Assembly: GCA_020720565.1 (NCBI GenBank)
Contig: DYOK01000126.1
Coordinates: 1-7,876 of the forward strand
Source: Acetofilamentum sp.
GTDB lineage: Bacteria; Bacteroidota; Bacteroidia; Bacteroidales; JAFGXI01
Reading direction: 5' to 3'
DNA: 7,876 bases
The position numbers were made by a program, and so were the translations under genes. Shown here one piece after another: positions 1-5,008 of the stretch. Under the pieces are notes generated by a model. It saw nothing but the letters and a program-made list of their open reading frames with translations, did no database searches and had not been told where the DNA came from. The first letter of the stretch is position 1, and each line of letters starts with the position of its first letter.

Positions 1-47
1 AAATATCCTCCAACTACTGATGTATCAATATATACTCGTTGTTTCAT
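1..47 (-). CDS. PIN-domain protein, N-terminal fragment cut by the window edge (possible VapC-type toxin)
   Basis: Read on the minus strand from the ATG at 47-45, the first 15 codons plus two bases give MKQRVYIDTSVVGGY followed by a probable Phe. A short basic start, a hydrophobic beta strand and then D-T-S is the typical opening of PIN-domain ribonucleases. The Asp (residue 8) would be the first of the acidic residues that bind the catalytic metal. An in-frame TAA lies one codon before the ATG (51-53), which fixes the start. Many stand-alone PIN proteins are toxins of type II toxin-antitoxin pairs that cleave RNA, usually with the antitoxin gene directly upstream. Here the 140 bases upstream hold no complete antitoxin gene. 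A TAAATTTG box lies about 20 bases upstream of the start. The rest of the gene is outside the window, so the remaining acidic residues and the length cannot be checked. Confidence 0.72.
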   Translation of the reverse strand, partial: MKQRVYIDTSVVGGY

Positions 48-66
48 TATTTATTATACATTTCGA

Positions 67-74
67 CAAATTTA
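67..74 (-). promoter_or_regulatory. Candidate -7 box (TAAATTTG) for the PIN-domain gene
   Basis: The minus strand reads TAAATTTG here, an exact match to the Bacteroidota -7 consensus TAnnTTTG, ending 20 bases before the PIN start codon. I find no convincing TTG/TTTG at the expected -33 spacing, and such a match is not very rare in AT-rich DNA, so this stays tentative. If real, the PIN gene would have its own promoter rather than being read through from an upstream antitoxin. Confidence 0.3.
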
Positions 75-104
75 CATTTTTTCTAATGTTTTTATTACAC
101 GGTT

Positions 105-191
105 CTAATTTTGCATTTCCACCAACGCAGCATTAAAATTTTCTAAGTACTTATTTCTCCAAAAGTAAGCAATTTGTGTGCTTTTGCCTAT
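105..191 (-). pseudogene. Short open stretch without a start codon, possible remnant of an antitoxin gene
   Basis: On the minus strand, 28 codons run from just after an in-frame TAA (194-192) to a TAG (107-105). The peptide begins IGKSTQIAYFW and ends in NAALVEMQN. It has no usable start codon and overlaps the stop codon of the neighbouring barrel gene by four bases. The composition (aromatic FW, then a Lys/Glu-rich probable helix) reminds me of the C-terminal tails of small antitoxins that precede PIN toxins, and the position just upstream of the PIN gene fits. The stretch is short enough to be open by chance, and the identity is inference only. Confidence 0.2.
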
Positions 192-895
192 TTATCTGTA
201 AAAATTGTGTAAAAAATTCCCAACGACATATAAACAGGATAAATACCAAATTGTGCTTCTTTTTTCAATTTCAACATGTTAGGGATATCTAACATCGACC
301 TTACTCCCATTCTATGACCATAACCTTCGTTGTTGACAGCCGAAAAAATTAGCTCCCACACCAAACTCATCTTCATATAATCACCCATTAAATAAGTGTA
401 GCCCACATCTAAATCGCCTTTTGGATATAGCGACTGCATCGTCGATAAACCAATTACTATCCCAACGTTAAAATCGACCGCTTTAAAGAAATAAGCATCG
501 CTTCGGTTATATCGGACCGGAAATCTGGTTCCAAGCATTAAGGGTAATCCATAAAAAAATTCAGAATATTGTAGCGATTGATTGGCACTATCGGTTAAAT
601 TGGTGTACATTGGACTAAAAATCAAACCTGATTTAAAATGGAGATTAAACCTTTCAGACTCATACAATCGATTAAAATTAAACATAATAGCTGATTGAAT
701 TGAATATCGAAATTCACCTTTATTCAAGTTGTAATCTCCAAATCTATTGTATTTGGTGTTAACCCGAAAAGTGCTTAATCCAAAGTCGTAGCTTGTAAAC
801 GAATCAACCAAGCTCATCGGGTCTTGTGGTTTTTCTTGGGCATTGAGACTAGTAAATACTAATGAAATTATCGAAATTAAAATTGCTTTTTTCAT
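188..895 (-). CDS. Exported probable outer-membrane beta-barrel protein, uncharacterised
   Basis: A 235-residue protein. It opens with a typical signal peptide (MKK, hydrophobic core at residues 4-17, likely cleavage after Ala19 in the S-L-N-A/Q context), so it leaves the cytoplasm. The mature part has alternating hydrophobic and polar stretches rich in Tyr, Phe, Asn and Gly (for example around residues 65-72, 85-95, 110-125, 140-152, 165-185 and 218-232). That pattern suits a small eight-to-ten-stranded outer-membrane barrel, like the PorT-like or OMP_b-brl families common in Bacteroidota. No catalytic motif, lipobox or cysteine pair is visible. The ATG at 895 is followed directly by the signal peptide, which supports this start. 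It is transcribed divergently from the DsbD gene. Family and ligand cannot be assigned from sequence alone. A secreted non-barrel beta protein is the main alternative. Confidence 0.75.
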   Translation of the reverse strand: MKKAILISIISLVFTSLNAQEKPQDPMSLVDSFTSYDFGLSTFRVNTKYNRFGDYNLNKGEFRYSIQSAIMFNFNRLYESERFNLHFKSGLIFSPMYTNLTDSANQSLQYSEFFYGLPLMLGTRFPVRYNRSDAYFFKAVDFNVGIVIGLSTMQSLYPKGDLDVGYTYLMGDYMKMSLVWELIFSAVNNEGYGHRMGVRSMLDIPNMLKLKKEAQFGIYPVYMSLGIFYTIFTDK

Positions 896-920
896 AAAAA
901 AAATAAAGAATTGAACGCAA

Positions 921-952
921 CCAACTTATTACTAGAAATCTGAACCAGTCAA
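921..952 (-). promoter_or_regulatory. Weak promoter candidate for the minus-strand barrel gene
   Basis: The minus strand has TTG (952-950), 21 bases, then TAAGTTGG (928-921). The second box differs from TAnnTTTG at one position and the spacing is slightly long. It would start transcription roughly 20-25 bases before the barrel start codon, a normal leader length. The mismatch makes it tentative. Confidence 0.25.
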
Positions 953-1063
953 TTTACACTTTAAAATCTGGCAAAATAAGGCCAAAATCTATATTATAAG
1001 CTAAAAGTATACTTTTTAACAATTATTACCAACTTGTTACCACATAAAATATTGATAAATATC

Positions 1064-1071
1064 TATATTTG
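1064..1071 (+). promoter_or_regulatory. Candidate -7 box (TATATTTG) for the DsbD gene
   Basis: TATATTTG matches the Bacteroidota -7 consensus TAnnTTTG exactly and is followed by GCC, as often seen in such promoters. The nearest upstream TTG (1034-1036) is 27 bases away, longer than the usual 19-21, so the -33 element is doubtful. Use of this promoter would give DsbD a leader of about 210 bases including the hairpins at 1111-1136. A second exact match, TATTTTTG at 1143-1150, also lacks a good -33 box. Confidence 0.35.
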
Positions 1072-1110
1072 CCCTGAACAGATAAAATTTGAACCAAACA
1101 ATTTGTAATG

Positions 1111-1136
1111 CCTTAAAAAACTAAGGTCTTCGACCT
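1111..1136 (+). other. Two overlapping, mutually exclusive small hairpins in the putative DsbD leader
   Basis: CCTTA (1111-1115) can pair with TAAGG (1122-1126) around a 6-base loop. AGGTC (1124-1128) can pair with GACCT (1132-1136) around the triloop TTC. The two share bases 1124-1126 and cannot form together. An AT-rich, T-heavy stretch follows (1136-1149). The stems are only five pairs each, so they may be chance. If they are transcribed from the box at 1064, an attenuator-like role is conceivable. Confidence 0.25.
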
Positions 1137-1289
1137 ATTTATTATTTTTGTAACTAATCATATTTCAACTTTCTAGCTTAATAAAATACGAAAATTAAAT
1201 TGTACATCATACTTCAATACTTAGTATCAATTATCCAGATTATTTGAGTTCTAGCACTATAATTAAACAAACAACAATTAGATTATAAT

Positions 1290-3416
1290 ATGATAACACG
1301 ACTATTTGCCAGCACTGTTTTCGTTGCCTTGATGGGCTTAACATCGTTTTCTCAGATTTTAACGCCTGTAAAATGGACTTTTAGTACCGAACGTATTAGC
1401 GAAACCGAATATCTTCTGATTTATAATGCCAAAATTGATAAAGATTGGCATCTGTATTCGCCCAATTCGCCAGAAAACGGTCCACTTCCATTGGTTTTTG
1501 AATACGAAAACAAAACCGATTTCGAATTGGTAGGCAAGTTAGCCGAATCCCCAAAACCTCACGGCGTTTATGAGGAAATATACAAAGTGACCGTACTTCA
1601 ATTTTCGAATTTTGCCAAGTTCACACAAAAAATAAAAGTGAAATCGGCCAAAAATTTCCACATCAAAGGCTTGCTCGATGGTCAATCGTGCCTAGATGAC
1701 GGTATGTGCGTGCCCGTAACCGCCAATTTCGATTTTAACATCTCGAGTACCGCACCCATCAAAGGGAAAGAAACCACAGACAACTCATCGGATCAAGTTC
1801 CCCCTGCCGAACAAGGTAACACGCCTCCAACCAACCACAATGCAGACATTGTTACCCCTGCCGACACCAGTACACCCACAAATAGCGCAGAAAAAACCGA
1901 TACAGTTAAAGCCGAAGCCACAATTGAAACCACTCATTCTGGTTCTGACGACATTGAAAATGCTTCGTTAATTTGGTTTTTCTTTATTGCATTCGGAGCT
2001 GGTCTAGCAGCCATATTAACACCTTGCGTTTTCCCAATGATTCCTATGACCGTATCATTTTTTATGAATTCGGGGGCCAATAAAACCAAAGCCAAAATTC
2101 AAGCCTTGGTCTATTCTATATCTATTGTCGCCATTTACACCATTATCGGCACCCTTGTAGCTGTTACATTGGGAGTTAATTTCGCAAACTGGCTCAGTAC
2201 ACATTGGGTTCCAAACGTGTTCTTTTTTGCCATATTTGTTTTTTTCGCCTTTTCATTTTTCGGAATGTTCGAAATTACACTGCCCTCGTGGTTAGTCAAT
2301 AAAACCGATGCCCAAGCCGATAAAGGGGGCTGGTCGGGTGCTTTTTTTATGGCGTTTACCCTTGTACTAGTGTCTTTTTCGTGTACAGGGCCTATAGTTG
2401 GGGCTATATTAGTTGAGTCTTCGACAGGACAATTGCTCAAACCGATTGTAGGAATGTTTGGCTTCTCTTTAGCTTTCGCCCTACCATTTGGAATTTTTGC
2501 CTTCTTCCCATCCTTGTTAAAAAACCTTCCCAAGTCTGGCGGTTGGCTCAATTCTGTTAAAGTAGTCTTGGGATTTTTAGAACTCGCTTTAGGTCTAAAG
2601 TTTTTAAGTATTGCCGATCAAACCTATCACTGGGGTATTTTAGATAGAGAAATCTATTTGGCTCTATGGATAGTAATTTTTGCACTTATGGGCATCTACC
2701 TCATGGGGAAAATCAAATTCTCGCACGACAGCGACATAAAATACCTGAGTGTTCCGCGTTTAATGTTGGTAATCGCCACTTTTAGTTTTGTTTTGTATAT
2801 GATTCCAGGCATGTGGGGCGCTCCATTAAAAATGTTATCTGGGTATTTGCCTCCACAAGAATCGCACGATTTTGATATCAATGCTATTATCCGAAATAAT
2901 ATCGAAACCGCTAGTTTGCAAAACAACAACCCAAGTAAAGTTTGTGAGGCACCAAAATACGCCGACAAACTCCATTTGCCGCATGGTATTAAAGGTTATT
3001 TCGATTATGATCAAGCCCTGGCTTGTGCTAAAAAGCAAAACAAGCCCCTATTTGTCGACTTTACAGGGCATGGTTGTGTGAACTGCCGCGAAATGGAATC
3101 GAATGTTTGGGCAGATCCTGCTGTACTTGAAAAACTTAAAAATGATTTTGTGGTTGTAGCCTTATATGTCGATGACAAATCTATTGAACTCCCCGAATCG
3201 GAATGGGTGACAGGTTCGGATGGTCAAATTAAAAAAACATTGGGTAAAAAATATGCCGACTTTCAAATTTCAAAATTCAATATTAATGCACAACCCTACT
3301 ATGTAATTTTAGATCACAACGGCCAAATGCTTACCAGTAAAGCTCATGCATACGATAAAGATATCCAAAAATTCATCAATTTTTTAGCCGAAGGACAACG
3401 CAATTTCAAGAAATAA
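1290..3416 (+). CDS. dsbD: DsbD-type thiol:disulfide interchange protein (transmembrane electron carrier)
   Basis: A 708-residue inner-membrane protein that passes electrons from cytoplasmic thioredoxin to periplasmic substrates, keeping isomerases, cytochrome c maturation factors or lipoprotein thioredoxins reduced. After a signal peptide (residues 1 to about 21) comes the periplasmic alpha domain with Cys134 and Cys140, spaced as in the E. coli protein. A Thr/Pro/acidic linker follows (about 152-225). The membrane domain has roughly eight segments (about 228-508), with Cys246 in L-T-P-C-V-F-P and Cys365 in F-S-C-T-G-P. The C-terminal thioredoxin-like gamma domain has the CVNC motif (Cys596, Cys599) and a probable cis-Pro669 in A-Q-P-Y. 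All six redox cysteines are present, so it should be functional; Cys552 and Cys579 are extra. It is longer than E. coli DsbD, mostly because of the linker and an insertion before the cis-Pro strand. It is probably transcribed on its own, since a separate promoter candidate precedes the next gene. Confidence 0.95.
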   Translation: MITRLFASTVFVALMGLTSFSQILTPVKWTFSTERISETEYLLIYNAKIDKDWHLYSPNSPENGPLPLVFEYENKTDFELVGKLAESPKPHGVYEEIYKVTVLQFSNFAKFTQKIKVKSAKNFHIKGLLDGQSCLDDGMCVPVTANFDFNISSTAPIKGKETTDNSSDQVPPAEQGNTPPTNHNADIVTPADTSTPTNSAEKTDTVKAEATIETTHSGSDDIENASLIWFFFIAFGAGLAAILTPCVFPMIPMTVSFFMNSGANKTKAKIQALVYSISIVAIYTIIGTLVAVTLGVNFANWLSTHWVPNVFFFAIFVFFAFSFFGMFEITLPSWLVNKTDAQADKGGWSGAFFMAFTLVLVSFSCTGPIVGAILVESSTGQLLKPIVGMFGFSLAFALPFGIFAFFPSLLKNLPKSGGWLNSVKVVLGFLELALGLKFLSIADQTYHWGILDREIYLALWIVIFALMGIYLMGKIKFSHDSDIKYLSVPRLMLVIATFSFVLYMIPGMWGAPLKMLSGYLPPQESHDFDINAIIRNNIETASLQNNNPSKVCEAPKYADKLHLPHGIKGYFDYDQALACAKKQNKPLFVDFTGHGCVNCREMESNVWADPAVLEKLKNDFVVVALYVDDKSIELPESEWVTGSDGQIKKTLGKKYADFQISKFNINAQPYYVILDHNGQMLTSKAHAYDKDIQKFINFLAEGQRNFKK

Positions 3417-3491
3417 AAATATTCCAACTAAATTGTCGGCCTTTTTATGGATGATTTTAAAACAATTTTAAAGATTTGCAGTATATAAGAA

Positions 3492-3521
3492 TTGTTTATT
3501 GAAAAATAATATCTACCTTAG
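3492..3521 (+). promoter_or_regulatory. Promoter candidate for the lipoprotein/secreted-protein unit
   Basis: TTG (3492-3494), exactly 19 bases, then TACCTTAG (3514-3521), one mismatch from TAnnTTTG. Spacing is ideal for the primary sigma factor of Bacteroidota. Transcription would begin near 3527, leaving a leader of about 27 bases that is A-rich just before the start codon. It lies in the 138-base gap after the DsbD stop, which suggests independent expression of the two downstream genes. Confidence 0.5.
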
Positions 3522-3554
3522 CTCCCTCGATACAAACCAAAACATGTCAATATT

Positions 3555-4454
3555 ATGTACAAAGTAAAACAGAATTTGAGTCTAGTCATTTTAATGCTAG
3601 GCACTTTGATTGTAAGCTGTAATGGGCCTGAGCAAAAGAACCCAGAAGAGGAAATAGATCAAGAAATTTCCGGTCAACTTGAAGAGGATTTTAATCAAGC
3701 CAAACAAGTATTTTATTCGTTACCCTCACCTATCGAAACAGCCATTTTGATGAAGCGTGCAGGTGCCAAATACGACGAAAATCTACTTAATCCAGTAACT
3801 AACTTAAACAATTACAGTACGACACTCCAAAAAACATTAAACCTAGGTATTTATAGTGCCGATTTAAGTTTTGTAAGTATGTACGAACAATCTCAAGCTT
3901 CGCTCAAATATCTCTCGGCTACCAAACGTTTGGCCGACGATTTAGGTATTTTGAATGCGGTCGATCAACAGTATATTACTAGAATGGAGAAAAATTTAAA
4001 CAGCCGAGACTCTTTAATGGAGATTATTTCGGAAACGTTTATGAATTCAAATTCATTCCTTAAAGAAAACAAACGTCCAGAATTGGCCGCTATCGTTTTA
4101 GCTGGTGGTTGGGTCGAAGGCTTATACATTGCCACACAAATTACCAAAAACACCACCGATAATCAAGAGCTAAAAGATCGTATTATCGACCAAAGACTTT
4201 CGTTAATGACCTTGATGAGTCTTTTAGACAAATATAAAGCAGACGAAAATATTAAAGTTGTTATCGACGATTTCTCAAAAATCAAAGCGATTTTTGATAA
4301 CATCGACGTAGCCTCATCAGAAATTAAGGCCGTTGTCGACAAAAAAACCAATGTAACTACTTTAGAATCTACTACAACAGCAACCTTCTCGAAAGAAGAA
4401 TTTAATAAATTATGTGATTTAGTAGCCGTTGTAAGAAATAATTATACAAAATAA
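3555..4454 (+). CDS. Uncharacterised lipoprotein with conserved-looking helical domain
   Basis: A 299-residue lipoprotein. Residues 1-21 form a signal peptide ending in the lipobox I-V-S-C, so Cys22 should be lipidated and the protein anchored to a membrane. An acidic, Gln-rich spacer (about 23-50) follows, then a mostly alpha-helical domain. Striking segments are FYSLPSPIETA (53-63), LNLGIYSADLSF (95-106) and AGGWVEGLYIA (183-193). They look like conserved core motifs, and I have the impression of related hypothetical proteins across Bacteroidota, but I know no function. The only other cysteine is Cys287, near the C-terminus. The ATG at 3555 is chosen because it leads straight into the signal peptide; the ATG at 3544 is out of frame and stops after seven codons. 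It is followed after 8 bases by the gene for a secreted four-cysteine protein and very likely shares its transcript and terminator. Confidence 0.85.
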   Translation: MYKVKQNLSLVILMLGTLIVSCNGPEQKNPEEEIDQEISGQLEEDFNQAKQVFYSLPSPIETAILMKRAGAKYDENLLNPVTNLNNYSTTLQKTLNLGIYSADLSFVSMYEQSQASLKYLSATKRLADDLGILNAVDQQYITRMEKNLNSRDSLMEIISETFMNSNSFLKENKRPELAAIVLAGGWVEGLYIATQITKNTTDNQELKDRIIDQRLSLMTLMSLLDKYKADENIKVVIDDFSKIKAIFDNIDVASSEIKAVVDKKTNVTTLESTTTATFSKEEFNKLCDLVAVVRNNYTK

Positions 4455-4462
4455 GTGTAGCG

Positions 4463-4921
4463 ATGATGAAGAAATTGATTTATTCCATAGCAGTTGCCGG
4501 TCTGTTGTTAACCTTGCCCCAAACAGCCAGTGCCCAGTGTAAAGATTTTGCAAAAAAAACGTGTAAAAGCGAACTTTTACCATACGTTCACGATGGTATC
4601 TACAATGCCACTGTATTGTCGGAAGGGGAAACCGTAGAGCTTTATAAAACTTTCTATTCTGGTCAAAACTACAGAATTGTAATTTGCGGAGACGCCACTT
4701 TACCTCCTGTAGAATTCCAAATTCTTGATGGTGATCGCAAAGTTTTGTTCGACAATAAAACCACAAACCTTTCCAATTCTTGGGACTTTAAACTAAGTTC
4801 AAGCCAAATGTTGGTGGTATCAATTCAAGTTCAAACCTCCGAAGAAATGTCTGATGCCATTAAAAGTGGTTGTGTAGCAGTTTTGGTTGGTTTTATGAAT
4901 GTCGAAAACAAATTAGAATAG
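4463..4921 (+). CDS. Small secreted four-cysteine protein, uncharacterised
   Basis: A 152-residue protein with a clear signal peptide (MMKK, hydrophobic residues 5-18, cleavage after Ala24 in A-S-A/Q). The mature part is about 128 residues and reads as a beta-rich globular domain. It has four cysteines: Cys26 and Cys34 at the very N-terminus (C-x7-C), Cys75 in V-I-C-G-D and Cys137 in S-G-C-V-A. An even number of cysteines in an exported protein suggests two disulfides. The alternating strands around residues 56-75, 82-97 and 105-124 resemble a small beta sandwich, but I cannot name the family. The start is a tandem ATGATG, so translation may begin at 4463 or 4466. It sits 8 bases after the lipoprotein stop and ends 23 bases before a strong terminator, so it is the last gene of a two-gene operon and may work with the lipoprotein. 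Confidence 0.83.
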   Translation: MMKKLIYSIAVAGLLLTLPQTASAQCKDFAKKTCKSELLPYVHDGIYNATVLSEGETVELYKTFYSGQNYRIVICGDATLPPVEFQILDGDRKVLFDNKTTNLSNSWDFKLSSSQMLVVSIQVQTSEEMSDAIKSGCVAVLVGFMNVENKLE

Positions 4922-4944
4922 TTTCTAATCACAATAAAAATATA

Positions 4945-4971
4945 GGCTGTTCGTTTCGAACAGCCTTTTTT
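4945..4971 (+). terminator. Strong intrinsic terminator ending the lipoprotein/secreted-protein operon
   Basis: GGCTGTTCG (4945-4953) and CGAACAGCC (4957-4965) form a perfect nine-pair stem with a TTT loop, followed directly by six Ts (4966-4971). It starts 23 bases after the stop codon of the four-cysteine protein. It separates this operon from the peptidase gene downstream. Confidence 0.93.
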
Positions 4972-4974
4972 CAT

Positions 4975-4982
4975 TATATTCG
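4975..4982 (+). promoter_or_regulatory. Weak -7 box candidate (TATATTCG) for the peptidase gene
   Basis: TATATTCG differs by one base from TAnnTTTG and lies 26 bases before the peptidase start, leaving a short leader that contains a run of nine As (4991-4999). No clear -33 element is seen, because the expected position falls inside the terminator hairpin. A promoter must lie close by, since the terminator leaves only 37 bases before the start codon. Confidence 0.27.
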
Positions 4983-5008
4983 GTTTAATCAAAAAAAAAC
5001 TGTACTTA

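Larger units (their letters stand above)
896..1289. other. AT-rich divergent intergenic region of 394 bases
   Basis: No credible coding sequence is visible on either strand. The region separates the divergent barrel and DsbD genes. It holds a weak promoter candidate for the minus-strand gene near 921-952, two TAnnTTTG-like boxes on the plus strand (1064-1071 and 1143-1150), and a pair of overlapping small hairpins at 1111-1136. It is unusually long for a gap between compact genes, so a long DsbD 5' leader or an unseen small RNA is possible. I see no homology that proves either. Confidence 0.6.

Noticed and set aside
159..186. Imperfect inverted repeat CAAAAG ... CTTTTG at the end of the minus-strand barrel gene, considered as its terminator.
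   Set aside because: Only six continuous pairs around a 15-base interior, and no T run follows on the minus strand.
1802..1965. Thr/Pro-rich stretch in DsbD, considered as a tandem repeat or insertion.
   Set aside because: No regular repeat unit is visible. It is an in-frame flexible linker between the alpha and membrane domains.
2135..2551. 138-codon open frame on the minus strand inside DsbD.
   Set aside because: It lies opposite the membrane domain of a clear DsbD gene. Its protein is low in plausible structure, and it has no promoter or family signs.
3424..3446. Possible terminator after DsbD: CCAAC / GTCGG with a 6-base loop, two Cs, then five Ts.
   Set aside because: The stem has only four pairs with an internal A-C mismatch, too weak to call a terminator with confidence.
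3456..3472. AT-only inverted repeat TTTAAAA - CAA - TTTTAAA downstream of DsbD.
   Set aside because: Such repeats are expected by chance in AT-rich spacers; it has no GC pairs and no T tract.
4419..4766. 115-codon minus-strand open frame across the lipoprotein/secreted-protein junction.
   Set aside because: It overlaps two well-supported genes on the other strand and has a His/Cys/Arg-rich composition unlike a real protein.
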